In this document: piece after piece, positions 1 through 7,213 of the stretch
How positions within the stretch are numbered: position 1 is the stretch's first letter
Layout of the letters: each line of letters starts with the position of its first letter
NCBI GenBank assembly: GCA_041621405.1
Contig: JBFKAV010000095.1
Span: forward strand, 1 to 14,343
DNA length: 14,343 nucleotides
Origin: JBFKAV01 sp041621405
GTDB taxonomy: Bacteria; Pseudomonadota; Alphaproteobacteria; Rhodobacterales; Rhodobacteraceae
Direction of reading: 5' to 3'
The notes under the pieces: model-generated
Databases searched by the model: none
The model's input: the letters and a program-made list of their open reading frames with translations, nothing else
Told to the model about the DNA's origin: nothing
Program-made: the position numbers and the translations under genes

Positions 1-1061
1 AGCATCGCCTTGAAGAAGGCGTGGGTGAAGAGGTGGAACATCGCCGCCGAATAGACGCCGACGCCGGCGGCGACGAACATGTAGCCGAGCTGCGAGCAGG
101 TGGAATAGGCGATCACCCGCTTGATGTCGTTCTGCACTAGGCCCACGGTCGCCGCGAAGAACGCGGTCGAGGCGCCGATCACCACGACCAGCGTCTTGGC
201 CTCCGGCGCGAACTCGAAGATGGGCGACATCCGGCAGACGAGGAACACGCCGGCCGTCACCATCGTCGCGGCATGGATGAGGGCGGAGACTGGCGTCGGG
301 CCTTCCATCGCGTCCGGCAGCCAGGTGTGCAGGAAGAGCTGCGCCGACTTGCCCATCGCGCCGATGAACAGAAGCACCGCGATCAGGTTCGCGGCGTTCC
401 AGTCGGTCCAGAGGAAGCTCAGGTTGGTTTCGGCCAGTTCCGGCGCCGCCGCGAAGACATCGGTGAAGTTTATCGAGTCGACCAGGAAGAACAGCGCGAA
501 GATGCCGAGAGCGAAGCCGAAATCGCCCACCCGGTTGACGAGGAAGGCTTTGATCGCCGCCTCGTTGGCCGAGGGCTTGCGCCAGTAAAAGCCGATCAGG
601 AGGTAGGAAGCGAGGCCCACCCCCTCCCAGCCGAAGAACATCTGCACCAGGTTGTCGGCGGTCACCAGCATCAGCATGGCGAAGGTGAAGAACGACAGGT
701 AGGCGAAAAAGCGCGGCATGTAGACCTCGCCCTCGCGCCAGTTCACGTCGTGGTCCATGTAGCCGACAGAATAGAGGTGGACGAGCGCCGAGACGGTGGT
801 GACCACGATCAGCATGATCGCGGTGAGCCGGTCGAGCCGGATCGCCCAGTCGGTCGAAAGCGTGCCGGATTCGATCCAGCGGAACAGCGTGACCTGCTGA
901 GTCGTGCCGTCGAAGCCGAGGAACACGATCCAGGACAGGAGAAGGGCCAGGAACAGCAGCGCCGTGGCCGTCCAGATCGCGGCCTGCTCGCCGATGATCT
1001 TCCAGCCGAAGCCGCAGATGACGGCGCCGACGAGCGGGGCGAAGAGGATGATCGTTTCCAC
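1..1061 (-). CDS. nuoL: NADH-quinone oxidoreductase subunit L (NuoL), N-terminal 353 residues, cut by window end
   Basis: NuoL is the large antiporter-like subunit at the distal end of the complex I membrane arm and carries one proton channel. Reading the minus strand from 1061 gives an open frame to the window edge beginning METIILFAPLVGAV. It contains the family core GWEGVGLASYLL (about residues 144-155, with the conserved TM5 glutamate near 146) and GAMGKSAQLFLHTWLPDAME (about 234-253, with the conserved TM7 lysine near 238), followed by ALIHAATMVTAGV. I chose the GTG codon at 1059-1061. It lies 6 bases after the nuoK stop, the purine-rich AAGGGG at the nuoK 3' end is well placed as ribosome binding site, and the N-terminus fits the family. 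Residues after about 353, including the lateral helix HL, lie beyond the left edge. Identification is secure; the exact start is very likely. Confidence 0.97.
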   Translation of the reverse strand, partial: METIILFAPLVGAVICGFGWKIIGEQAAIWTATALLFLALLLSWIVFLGFDGTTQQVTLFRWIESGTLSTDWAIRLDRLTAIMLIVVTTVSALVHLYSVGYMDHDVNWREGEVYMPRFFAYLSFFTFAMLMLVTADNLVQMFFGWEGVGLASYLLIGFYWRKPSANEAAIKAFLVNRVGDFGFALGIFALFFLVDSINFTDVFAAAPELAETNLSFLWTDWNAANLIAVLLFIGAMGKSAQLFLHTWLPDAMEGPTPVSALIHAATMVTAGVFLVCRMSPIFEFAPEAKTLVVVIGASTAFFAATVGLVQNDIKRVIAYSTCSQLGYMFVAAGVGVYSAAMFHLFTHAFFKAM

Positions 1062-1067
1062 GGCTCG

Positions 1068-1373
1068 TTACCCCTTCATCAGGTTCACGTCTTCGACGTC
1101 GATCGTTCCACGGTTGCGGAAGAAGCTGACGAGGATCGCCAGCCCGATCGCCGCCTCGGCCGCGGCCACCGTGAGGACAAACATCGTGAAGACCTGGCCG
1201 ACCAGGTCGCCCAGGAAGGCCGAGAAGGCCACGAGGTTGATGTTGACGGCCAGCAGCATGAGCTCGATCGACATCAGGATGACGATCACGTTCTTCCGGT
1301 TGAGGAAGATGCCGAAGATGCCGATCACGAAGAGCGCGGCTGCGACGGTCAGGTAGTGGGTCAGTTCGATCAT
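1068..1373 (-). CDS. nuoK: NADH-quinone oxidoreductase subunit K (NuoK)
   Basis: NuoK is a small membrane subunit (ND4L in mitochondria) that, with NuoJ and NuoA, forms a half-channel next to the quinone module. The 101-residue product has the usual length and three hydrophobic segments (about 5-23, 28-52 and 60-84). The two conserved membrane glutamates of the family are visible: E37 in MSIELML and E73 in AAAEAAIGLAI. The ATG at 1371-1373 follows a GAGGGA ribosome binding site. The gene begins 28 bases after the nuoJ stop and ends 6 bases before the GTG of nuoL, whose ribosome binding site is inside the last nuoK codons, so translation is probably coupled. Nothing unusual is seen. Confidence 0.98.
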   Translation of the reverse strand: MIELTHYLTVAAALFVIGIFGIFLNRKNVIVILMSIELMLLAVNINLVAFSAFLGDLVGQVFTMFVLTVAAAEAAIGLAILVSFFRNRGTIDVEDVNLMKG

Positions 1374-1401
1374 GGTCTCGTCCCTCGTCCGGTGGCGGCT
1401 C

Positions 1402-2016
1402 TCAGAGCCCCTGCCCCGGCTTCACGTCCTTCAGCTCCAGCGCCTTCGCCGGGTCGCGGTACATCTGCGCGAGCACGTCCTGCCGCTTCACGTCGGTCCG
1501 GTGCCTGAGCGTCAGGAGGATCGCGCCGACCATCGCCACCAATAGGATCAGCCCGGCGAGCTGGAACAGCAGGAAATACCGGTCGTAGAGCAGCAGCCCC
1601 AGCGCCTTGGTGTTGTGCACCTGGGCCAGGTCGGGCGATACCGCGCGGCGCAGCCCCTCGGCTTCCGGCGAGGCCTGCCAGGCGCCGTAGACGAGGATGA
1701 GCTGCATCAGGAGGACAAGCCCGATCAGCGAGGCCAAGGGCACGTAGCGCGCCATCTCGCCCTTGAGCTCGGCGAAGTCGACGTCGAGCATCATCACCAC
1801 GAAGAGGAACAGCACCGCCACCGCGCCGACGTAGACGATGACCAGGAGCATCGCCACGAACTCGGCGCCGAGCAGGACGAAGAGCCCCGCCGAGGACAGG
1901 AAGGCGAGGATCAGCCACAGGACCGAGTGCACCGGGTTCTTCGCCACGGTGACCATGAAGCCCGCGCCCACCACCACGATGGCAAAGGCGTAGAAGGCCA
2001 GCGCTGCCACGGTCAT
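1402..2016 (-). CDS. nuoJ: NADH-quinone oxidoreductase subunit J (NuoJ)
   Basis: NuoJ (ND6 in mitochondria) is a membrane-arm subunit whose third helix takes part in the redox-coupled conformational switch. The 204-residue product has five hydrophobic segments. Its conserved third-helix region reads GAEFVAMLLVIVYVGAVAVL (about 50-69) with the family tyrosine at about 62. A longer open frame extends upstream, but the true start is the ATG at 2014-2016. It gives the expected N-terminus (MTVAALAFYAFA), sits behind a strong GAGGAGGG element, and overlaps the stop codon of the preceding carboxymuconolactone decarboxylase-family gene by four bases (ATGA). That overlap places nuoJ in a tightly coupled chain nuoI - coiled-coil gene - CMD-family gene - nuoJ. 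Confidence 0.97.
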   Translation of the reverse strand: MTVAALAFYAFAIVVVGAGFMVTVAKNPVHSVLWLILAFLSSAGLFVLLGAEFVAMLLVIVYVGAVAVLFLFVVMMLDVDFAELKGEMARYVPLASLIGLVLLMQLILVYGAWQASPEAEGLRRAVSPDLAQVHNTKALGLLLYDRYFLLFQLAGLILLVAMVGAILLTLRHRTDVKRQDVLAQMYRDPAKALELKDVKPGQGL

Positions 2017-2420
2017 TCCTTGCCCTCCTCGTCCGGCCCCATCGCCTCGCGCGCGAGCTCCAGCGCCTTGGTCATCGCCGGCACGCCGCCGAACATGCCG
2101 GCCAGCGCCACGGTCTCGGCGACCTCCTGCTTGGTCGCCCCCGCCTCGATGGCGTGGCGCACGGTCAGCCTGATCTGCGCATCGGCCTGGGCGCCGAGGA
2201 TCGTGAGGCCTGCGAGCGTGACCAGGAGGCGTGTCTTCGAGTCGAGACCCTCGGGGTTGAAGGTCTTGCCCATCATCGCTTCCATGACGTCCTTCGGCAT
2301 GGTCGGCCAGAGCGCCTCGAACCCCTTCGGCGTGAAGGTCTCCAGCGACGGATTTATCGCTTTGGCCCATTGCTGACCAAGCCGCATCATCTCCTCGAAG
2401 GGGTTCTTCGACTCGGTCAT
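2013..2420 (-). CDS. Carboxymuconolactone decarboxylase (CMD)/AhpD-like family protein, cysteine-free
   Basis: The 135-residue product carries a CMD-type all-helical domain. The region about 60-125 (SKTRLLVTLAGLTILGAQAD, then VRHAIEAGATKQEVAETVAL) matches the family pattern, including the conserved histidine of the RHAIEAGAT segment. The family includes 4-carboxymuconolactone decarboxylase and the CxxC peroxidase AhpD. No cysteine is present anywhere in this protein, so an AhpD-type thiol peroxidase activity is not possible. An aromatic-degradation role is not suggested by the neighbours. The first 50 residues (MTESKNPFEEMMRLGQQWAK onward) are predicted amphipathic helix outside the core. The gene overlaps the upstream coiled-coil gene and downstream nuoJ by ATGA at both ends and has an AGGGAAGG ribosome binding site. 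I infer a structural or assembly role linked to complex I; the substrate, if any, is unknown. Confidence 0.88.
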   Translation of the reverse strand: MTESKNPFEEMMRLGQQWAKAINPSLETFTPKGFEALWPTMPKDVMEAMMGKTFNPEGLDSKTRLLVTLAGLTILGAQADAQIRLTVRHAIEAGATKQEVAETVALAGMFGGVPAMTKALELAREAMGPDEEGKE

Positions 2421-2593
2421 CGGCCTTCCCTCGTTCGCTCGTTCAAGGGCTTTTCGCCCTTGAGGCGCGCGACCTCGTCCTCGAGCGCGTCAATGCGCCG
2501 AAGCGCATCGTCGAGCGCCTTGCGCAGCCCCTCGACCATTGCCGGCGTCGCCGGCGGCCGAAAGCTCAGCCTGTTGTCCCCGTCGCGGCTCAT
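2417..2593 (-). CDS. 58-residue coiled-coil protein between nuoI and the CMD-family gene
   Basis: A short frame starts at the ATG at 2591-2593, which overlaps the nuoI stop by four bases (ATGA), and ends with a TGA that overlaps the next ATG in the same way. The product begins MSRDGDNRLSFRPPATPAMV. Its residues about 18-46 form a heptad-like helix (EGLRKALDDALRRIDALEDE then VARLKG) with hydrophobic residues at V20, L23, L27, L31, I34, L37, V41 and L44, typical of a coiled coil. The tail is charged. There are no cysteines, no signal peptide and no membrane segment, so it is probably cytoplasmic. The double overlap is strong evidence that it is translated. I do not recognise a named family; an assembly or accessory role for complex I is inference from position. 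A longer upstream extension in the same frame lies inside nuoI and is rejected as the start. Confidence 0.8.
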   Translation of the reverse strand: MSRDGDNRLSFRPPATPAMVEGLRKALDDALRRIDALEDEVARLKGEKPLNERTREGR

Positions 2594-3084
2594 CGGTAGG
2601 GCGCGTCCATCTCGAGGTTGCGGGCGATCTCCGCCTCCCAGCGGTCGCCGTTCGCGAGGAGCTTCTCCTTGGTGTAGAACAGCTCCTCCCGGGTCTCGGT
2701 GGCGAATTCGAAGTTCGGCCCCTCGACGATGGCATCGACCGGGCAGGCCTCCTGGCAGAAGCCGCAGTAAATGCACTTTGTCATGTCGATGTCGTAGCGC
2801 GTGGTGCGGCGGGAGCCGTCCTCGCGCGGCTCGGCGTCGATGGTGATCGCCTGCGCCGGGCAGATCGCCTCGCAGAGCTTGCAGGCGATGCAGCGTTCCT
2901 CGCCGTTGGGGTATCGGCGCAGCGCGTGCTCGCCGCGGAAACGGGGGCTGAGCGGGCCCTTCTCGTGCGGGTAGTTCACCGTGGACTTGGGCGCGAAGAA
3001 ATACTTCATCCCGAGCCCGAAGCCCTTCAGGAAATCCAAAAGCAGGAAGTACTTGCCCGCCCGGGTCCAGTCGATTGCCGTCAT
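2590..3084 (-). CDS. nuoI: NADH-quinone oxidoreductase subunit I (NuoI), 2x[4Fe-4S]
   Basis: NuoI (TYKY) carries clusters N6a and N6b and passes electrons from the NuoG side towards NuoB and quinone. The 164-residue product has the two expected ferredoxin motifs: C65-x2-C68-x2-C71-x3-C75-P and C104-x2-C107-x2-C110-x3-C114-P. An N-terminal amphipathic stretch (about 11-30) anchors it to the membrane arm. Length and motif spacing are normal. The ATG at 3082-3084 is one base after the nuoH stop, with a G-rich ribosome binding site made of the terminal glycine codons of nuoH. The 3' end overlaps the next small gene by ATGA. Confidence 0.98.
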   Translation of the reverse strand: MTAIDWTRAGKYFLLLDFLKGFGLGMKYFFAPKSTVNYPHEKGPLSPRFRGEHALRRYPNGEERCIACKLCEAICPAQAITIDAEPREDGSRRTTRYDIDMTKCIYCGFCQEACPVDAIVEGPNFEFATETREELFYTKEKLLANGDRWEAEIARNLEMDAPYR

Positions 3085-3085
3085 C

Positions 3086-4123
3086 TCACCCCCCCCATGC
3101 CCAGCGCGCCCAGAAGCCGCCCGCCACCTCGAACTTGGCCAGGAACGCCACCACCACGACCCAACCTAGCGAGAGCGGCAGGAACACCTTCCAGCCGATC
3201 CGCATCAGCTGGTCGTAGCGGTAGCGCGGCACGATCGCCTTCACCATCGCGAAGAGGAAGAAGAAGAACGCCATCTTGCCGACCATCCAGAGCACCCCGT
3301 CAGGCAGGCCCGGGATCGGCGAGAGCCAGCCGCCGAAGAACAGGAGCGAAGTCAGCGCGCACATCAGGAAGATGGCGATATATTCGCCAGCCATGAACAG
3401 CAGGTAGGGGGTCGAGGAGTACTCGACCATGAAGCCGGCGACGAGCTCGGATTCCGCCTCCGGCAGGTCGAAGGGCGGGCGGTTGGTTTCGGCCAGCGTC
3501 GAGATGAAGAACAGCGCCACCATCGGCAGATGCGGCAGCCAGTACCAGCCGAAGAGACCCCAGCCGGTGTCCTGCGCCACGACGATCGCCGAGAAGCTCA
3601 GCGAGCCCGTCGAGATGATCACGCCGATGATGATGAGGCCGATCGAGACCTCGTAGGAGATCATCTGCGCGGCCGAACGGAGGCTGCCGAGGAACGGGTA
3701 TTTCGAGTTCGACGCCCAGCCCCCCATGATCACGCCGTAGACCTCGAGCGAGGAGATCGCGAAGACGTAGAGGATGGCGACGTTGAGGTCGGCCAGCACC
3801 CAGCCCTCGTTGAACGGGATCACCGCCCAGGCGACGATGGCGAGCACGAACGAGAGCATCGGCGCCAGGAAGTAGACCGGCCGGTCGGCGCCGGCCGGCA
3901 CCACGATCTCCTTGACCACGTATTTCAGCGCGTCGGCGACCGATTGCAGGATCCCCCAGGCGCCGACCACGTTCGGGCCGCGGCGCATCTGAACCGCGGC
4001 CCAGATCTTGCGGTCGCCGTAGACGAGAAACAGCAGCGAGATCATCACGAAACCGATGATCAGGAGGCTCTGCGCAACGATCAGGAGGAGTGTTCCGAAT
4101 GGCGTGCTCAGAAATCCGTCCAT
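3086..4123 (-). CDS. nuoH: NADH-quinone oxidoreductase subunit H (NuoH)
   Basis: NuoH (ND1) is the membrane subunit that forms the quinone-binding cavity with NuoB and NuoD. The 345-residue product has eight or so hydrophobic helices and the family signatures: GILQSVADALK (about 57-67), WASNSKYPFLGSLRSAAQ (about 136-153), and the cytoplasmic loop AETNRPPFDLPEAESELVAG (about 211-230) with its acidic residues. A longer frame reaches 4222, but that N-terminus (MPRWGVAFGRG) is arginine-rich and unlike the family. The ATG at 4121-4123 gives the normal MDGFLSTPFGTLLL beginning and has a GAGGA ribosome binding site. The gene ends in a run of eight G (minus strand) encoding W-G-G-stop, one base before nuoI. 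Confidence 0.97.
   Translation of the reverse strand: MDGFLSTPFGTLLLIVAQSLLIIGFVMISLLFLVYGDRKIWAAVQMRRGPNVVGAWGILQSVADALKYVVKEIVVPAGADRPVYFLAPMLSFVLAIVAWAVIPFNEGWVLADLNVAILYVFAISSLEVYGVIMGGWASNSKYPFLGSLRSAAQMISYEVSIGLIIIGVIISTGSLSFSAIVVAQDTGWGLFGWYWLPHLPMVALFFISTLAETNRPPFDLPEAESELVAGFMVEYSSTPYLLFMAGEYIAIFLMCALTSLLFFGGWLSPIPGLPDGVLWMVGKMAFFFFLFAMVKAIVPRYRYDQLMRIGWKVFLPLSLGWVVVVAFLAKFEVAGGFWARWAWGG
3089..3096 (-). repeat. G8 mononucleotide run at the nuoH stop / nuoI ribosome binding site
   Basis: Eight consecutive C on the plus strand (G on the coding strand) form the last glycine codons of nuoH directly before its TGA, and also the purine-rich region 5' of the nuoI ATG. A one-base slip here would change the nuoH stop frame and the nuoI spacing. 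The length is directly visible; any functional meaning is inference. Confidence 0.6.
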
Positions 4124-4136
4124 GGCTATCCGTTCC

Positions 4137-4247
4137 TCACGCGCCCGCGTCCGCGGCTGCCGATCCGCACGCCCCGCTGTAAAGCGCATCCCGCGCCCGA
4201 ACGCCACCCCCCAGCGCGGCAATCATGGGCTGACGGCGCATCGGCAC
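4137..4247 (-). CDS. Doubtful 36-residue ORF filling the nuoG-nuoH gap
   Basis: The 129 bases between nuoG and nuoH are unusually long for this part of the operon. They contain a frame from a GTG at 4245-4247 (next in-frame ATG at 4239-4241) to a TGA at 4137-4139, encoding MPMRRQPMIAALGGGVRARD and a small-residue tail. A GGAG inside the nuoG stop region lies 8 bases upstream of the GTG, and the ORF stop overlaps the GAGGA ribosome binding site of nuoH, which would suit translational coupling. Against it, the peptide is short, has low complexity and resembles nothing I recognise. In GC-rich DNA such frames arise by chance. I give it as a candidate only. Confidence 0.25.
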   Translation of the reverse strand: MPMRRQPMIAALGGGVRARDALYSGACGSAAADAGA

Positions 4248-4252
4248 CGGCC

Positions 4253-4261
4253 TCACTCCGC
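4253..4261 (-). promoter_or_regulatory. Ribosome binding site embedded in the nuoG stop (GCGGAGTGA)
   Basis: The last codons of nuoG (Ala-Glu-stop) read GCGGAGTGA and contain GGAG, usable as a Shine-Dalgarno for an ORF starting at 4247. The same nine bases end nuoF and the DUF3291 gene. Whether it is used here depends on the doubtful downstream ORF. Confidence 0.35.
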
Positions 4262-6274
4262 CGCCATCGGCCGGGCGGCCCGTGCCTTCGCCATGGCCGA
4301 AAGTTCGGCCATCAGCTGCGAGGCCCGGGCGATCGGGTTGGTCAGGTAGAAATCGGGCACGGCCTGGCCGAAGTCGCCCTTGCCCGGCGGCTTCGCGGGA
4401 AGCGGCTTCCAGGGGTTCTCCGGCACCTCGTCGATGCGGCCCAGGTGCGGGTGCGCACCGACCAGTACCTGGCGCAGCTGCGCCAGGCTGTCGTAGGGCA
4501 GCTTCGCCCCCACTTCGGCCGACAGCGCCCGCAGGATCGCCCAGTTCTCCTTGGCCTCGCCCGGCGGGAAGCCCGCGCGCAGCGCCAGCTGCGGCCGGCC
4601 CTCGGTGTTGACGAACAGCCCGTTCTCCTCGGTGTAGGCAGCCGCCGGCAGGATCACGTCGGCCCGGTGCGCGCCGCGGTCGCCGTGGCTGCCCTGGTAG
4701 ATCACGAACGGGCCTTCGGGAATGTCCAACTCGTCGGCGCCGAGGCTCAGGACCACGTCGGCACCCTTGAGCACCTCGTCGATCCCGCCCTCGGTGGTGC
4801 AGCCGACATCCAGGGCGCCTACGCGTCCCGCCGCGGCGTGCAGCACGAGGAACTTCGATTCGGTCATCTCGGCGAATTTCATCGTATGGCCGAGCACGGC
4901 CGCGCCATCCTTGCCGGTCAGCGCTCCTTGCCCGACGATCACGATCGTCTCCTTGCCGAGTGCGTCCTCGTGCGGCTTCTCCGTCATGCCTGCCAGCGCC
5001 TCGCGCCCGTTGCCGAGGTGGAAGTAGTCGTAGGTCAGATCGACCTTCGGCCCGACGACGCCGATCTTGGCGCCATGGGTCCATGCCTTGCGGATGCGCG
5101 CGTTCAAGACCGGCGCCTCGTCGCGCGGATTGCAGCCGATCAGCATGATCGCCTTCGCGCTGTCGATATCCTCGATCCGCGCCGTGCCGACATAGGCCGA
5201 GCGGTTGCCCGCCGGCAGCTTGGCGCCGTCGGTGCGGCACTCCACCTGGCCGCCGAGGCCCCCGACCAGCGCCTTCAGCGCAAATGCGGCCTCGACCGGG
5301 GCCAGATCGCCGACGAGGCCCGCGAGCTTCTTTGCCCCCTTCATCGCCTTCGCCGCAACGGCGAGCGCCTCGGCCCAGGTGGCGGGCCGGAGCTTGCCGT
5401 TCTCGCGCAGGTAGGGCCGGTCGAGCCGCTGCCGGCGGAGCCCGTCCCAGACGAAACGGGTCTTGTCGGAGATCCACTCCTCGTTCACCCCGTCGTGGTT
5501 CCTGGGCAGGATCCGCATCACCTCGCGGCCCTTAGTGTCGACCCGGATCGAGGACCCCAGCGCGTCCATCACGTCGATGGTCTCGGTCTTGGTCAGCTCC
5601 CAGGGCCGTGCGGTGAAGGCATAAGGCTTGGACACCAGCGCCCCCACCGGGCAGAGGTCGATGATGTTGCCCTGCAGGTTCGAGGCGAGCGTCTCGTTCA
5701 GGTAGCTCGTGATCTCGCTGTCCTCGCCGCGCCCGGTCTGGCCCATCTGGGTGATGCCCGCGACCTCGGTCGTGAACCGTACGCAGCGGGTGCAGGAGAT
5801 GCAGCGCGTCATGTGGGTCTCGACCAAGGGCCCGAGGTTCAGGTCGTCCACCGCCCGCTTCGGCTCGCGGTAGCGCGAGAAGTCGACGCCGTAGGCCATC
5901 GCCTGGTCCTGCAGGTCGCATTCGCCCCCCTGGTCGCAGATCGGGCAGTCCAAGGGATGGTTGATGAGCAGGAACTCCATCACCCCTTCACGAGCCTTCT
6001 TCACCATCGGCGAGTTGGTCTTCACCACCGGCGGCTGGCCCTCTGGGCCCGGACGCAGGTCGCGCACCTGCATCGCGCAGGAGGCGGCGGGCTTCGGAGG
6101 GCCGCCGACGACCTCGACCAGGCACATCCGGCAGTTGCCGGCGATCGAGAGCCGCTCGTGGTAGCAGAAGCGGGGGATCTCCACGCCTGCCTGCTCGCAG
6201 GCCTGGATCAGCGTCATCGCGGGATCGACCTCGATCTCGCGCCCGTCGATGATGATCTTCCTCAGGTCGCTCAT
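4253..6274 (-). CDS. nuoG: NADH-quinone oxidoreductase subunit G (NuoG)
   Basis: NuoG (75-kDa subunit) carries the electron wire of the NADH module. The 673-residue product has an N-terminal [2Fe-2S] ferredoxin domain (N1b ligands C37, C48, C51, C66), the N5 [4Fe-4S] site with its histidine ligand (H106-PLD-C110-PI-C113, C119), and the N4 site (C158, C161, C164 and C208 in DLCPVGAL). A molybdopterin-oxidoreductase-like fold without visible cofactor motifs follows. The N7 cysteine motif of E. coli and Thermus NuoG is missing between 215 and 260, as is normal for alphaproteobacteria and mitochondria. The ATG at 6272-6274 follows an AGGGTG element 18 bases after the DUF5333-like gene. The C-terminus is AAE-stop. 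Length is typical of the mitochondrial-like class. Confidence 0.98.
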   Translation of the reverse strand: MSDLRKIIIDGREIEVDPAMTLIQACEQAGVEIPRFCYHERLSIAGNCRMCLVEVVGGPPKPAASCAMQVRDLRPGPEGQPPVVKTNSPMVKKAREGVMEFLLINHPLDCPICDQGGECDLQDQAMAYGVDFSRYREPKRAVDDLNLGPLVETHMTRCISCTRCVRFTTEVAGITQMGQTGRGEDSEITSYLNETLASNLQGNIIDLCPVGALVSKPYAFTARPWELTKTETIDVMDALGSSIRVDTKGREVMRILPRNHDGVNEEWISDKTRFVWDGLRRQRLDRPYLRENGKLRPATWAEALAVAAKAMKGAKKLAGLVGDLAPVEAAFALKALVGGLGGQVECRTDGAKLPAGNRSAYVGTARIEDIDSAKAIMLIGCNPRDEAPVLNARIRKAWTHGAKIGVVGPKVDLTYDYFHLGNGREALAGMTEKPHEDALGKETIVIVGQGALTGKDGAAVLGHTMKFAEMTESKFLVLHAAAGRVGALDVGCTTEGGIDEVLKGADVVLSLGADELDIPEGPFVIYQGSHGDRGAHRADVILPAAAYTEENGLFVNTEGRPQLALRAGFPPGEAKENWAILRALSAEVGAKLPYDSLAQLRQVLVGAHPHLGRIDEVPENPWKPLPAKPPGKGDFGQAVPDFYLTNPIARASQLMAELSAMAKARAARPMAAE

Positions 6275-6292
6275 GCCGTCACCCTGTCTGCC

Positions 6293-6706
6293 TCACCCGC
6301 CCCAGAGGAGCGATCCGATGAGGGTTTTTTTCTCCATCTCCTGCCGCCCGAGGCGGCAATAGCTCTCAGTGTCGCCCGCCGCCACGCCGTTCTGGGCGAG
6401 ATAGTCGTCGCGCAACTGTCGCAGGAACGCCTTGTTCTCCGGGTCCTTGCGGAACGCGCGGATGTCCTCGTCGGTATAGCCGAGCGACTGCGCGTAGTCC
6501 TCGAGCTCGTTCGCCTTCCGAAGCACGTAGAAGATGCGGGCGTGGATCGAGGGGCAGTTCTTGCGGATCTCGTCGCCCACCGCGGCGGCGAGGAACTCGC
6601 CCACCACGCGCTCGTTCTCGGTCAGGGGCGGCAGCTCGGCCGCCGCCGTGGTGGCGGGCAGAAGCGCCGCGAGGGTAAGGGATGTCAGGATGCTGCTCGT
6701 TTTCAT
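6293..6706 (-). CDS. Predicted exported protein, DUF5333-like, with two cysteines
   Basis: The 137-residue product starts with a clear signal peptide (MKTSSILTSLTLAALLPATT, then AAA before ELPPL; cleavage likely after about A23), so it should be in the periplasm. The mature part is helical and charged and has just two cysteines, C51 (EIRKNCPSIHARIF) and C117 (ESYCRLGRQEME), which could form a disulfide. From memory it resembles DUF5333 proteins of Rhodobacteraceae, which lie in nuo operons; the family name was not checked. The ATG at 6704-6706 is three bases after the DUF3291 stop, and its ribosome binding site (GGAGTG) is part of that stop region. The next gene is nuoG, 18 bases on. Function is unknown. 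Periplasmic location makes a catalytic role in NADH oxidation unlikely; a role in membrane-arm assembly or stability is possible. Confidence 0.88.
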   Translation of the reverse strand: MKTSSILTSLTLAALLPATTAAAELPPLTENERVVGEFLAAAVGDEIRKNCPSIHARIFYVLRKANELEDYAQSLGYTDEDIRAFRKDPENKAFLRQLRDDYLAQNGVAAGDTESYCRLGRQEMEKKTLIGSLLWGG

Positions 6707-6709
6707 GTT

Positions 6710-6718
6710 TCACTCCGC
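6710..6718 (-). promoter_or_regulatory. Ribosome binding site embedded in the DUF3291-gene stop (GCGGAGTGA)
   Basis: The Ala-Glu-stop end of the DUF3291 gene supplies GGAG six bases before the ATG of the DUF5333-like gene. No other good Shine-Dalgarno lies closer, so the stop region of one gene is the translation signal of the next. Confidence 0.6.
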
Positions 6719-7213
6719 TGCGATTGGGTTGCATTGGCGCGCCTTCCAGAGCCGCGCCTCTTCAAGCCACGACCAGCCGAAGGCCTGGTCGCTGTCCCCC
6801 GCATCTTGCCTCAGCGCGAGGCGTTCGAGCGCCTCGTCGAGCGTTGGGCGGTGCCCGGCAGGCACCCACCACATTGCGAAGTGCTGCTTTCCCAGCACCT
6901 CGAACCATTCGGCCCGGCGTTCGTAGAACTGCCTGTGCACGGTGTTCCAGACAAACTGTTCCAGCGCCTCCACGCTTTCCCAGACCGTCAGGTTGGCGAT
7001 GAAGCGCGGATCGCCGGCGATCTTCGCCTCGGTATTGCCGGTGCCGGGCTCGCCCGAGCCCTCCATGATCCAGACGAAGCCCGGCATCCGCTTGCCGAGC
7101 CCGTTCACCCGGTCGAGCGCGCCCATGAACTCGGCCACCCGCGGATCGTCGGTATCGGCGACCAGCCGGGCGACGTTGAGCTGGGCAAGGTGATATCCGG
7201 CCCGTCCGCTCAA
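6710..7213 (-). CDS. DUF3291 family protein, probable TTG start
   Basis: The 167-residue soluble product has the family's opening YHLAQLNVARLVADTDDPRV, then DRVNGLGKRMPGFVWIMEG, NLTVWESVEALEQFVWNTVH and KQHFAMWWVPAGHRPTLDEA, matching DUF3291 proteins, which have a ferredoxin-like (dimeric alpha/beta barrel) fold related to small monooxygenases. No activity is established. No ATG is available near the conserved N-terminus: the next in-frame Met is residue 30, after the first conserved strand. The TTG at 7211-7213 overlaps the MAPEG stop as TTGA and gives SGRAGYHLAQ at the N-terminus, so it is the best start. There are many tryptophans, no signal peptide and a single cysteine near the end. With the MAPEG gene it may form a redox or detoxification pair; this is inference. 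Confidence 0.85.
   Translation of the reverse strand: MSGRAGYHLAQLNVARLVADTDDPRVAEFMGALDRVNGLGKRMPGFVWIMEGSGEPGTGNTEAKIAGDPRFIANLTVWESVEALEQFVWNTVHRQFYERRAEWFEVLGKQHFAMWWVPAGHRPTLDEALERLALRQDAGDSDQAFGWSWLEEARLWKARQCNPIAAE

Noticed and set aside
273..1508. A 411-codon plus-strand frame rich in Asp/Glu/His/Arg
   Set aside because: Antisense shadow of nuoL, nuoK and the 3' end of nuoJ; no ribosome binding site and no recognisable domain.
4124..4222. N-terminal extension of NuoH to 4222
   Set aside because: The extra 33 residues are arginine-rich and unlike the family N-terminus, and the ATG at 4123 has a ribosome binding site.
4253..6274. Absence of the N7 cluster cysteines in NuoG as a possible defect
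   Set aside because: Loss of N7 is normal for alphaproteobacterial and mitochondrial homologs; all other cluster ligands are present.
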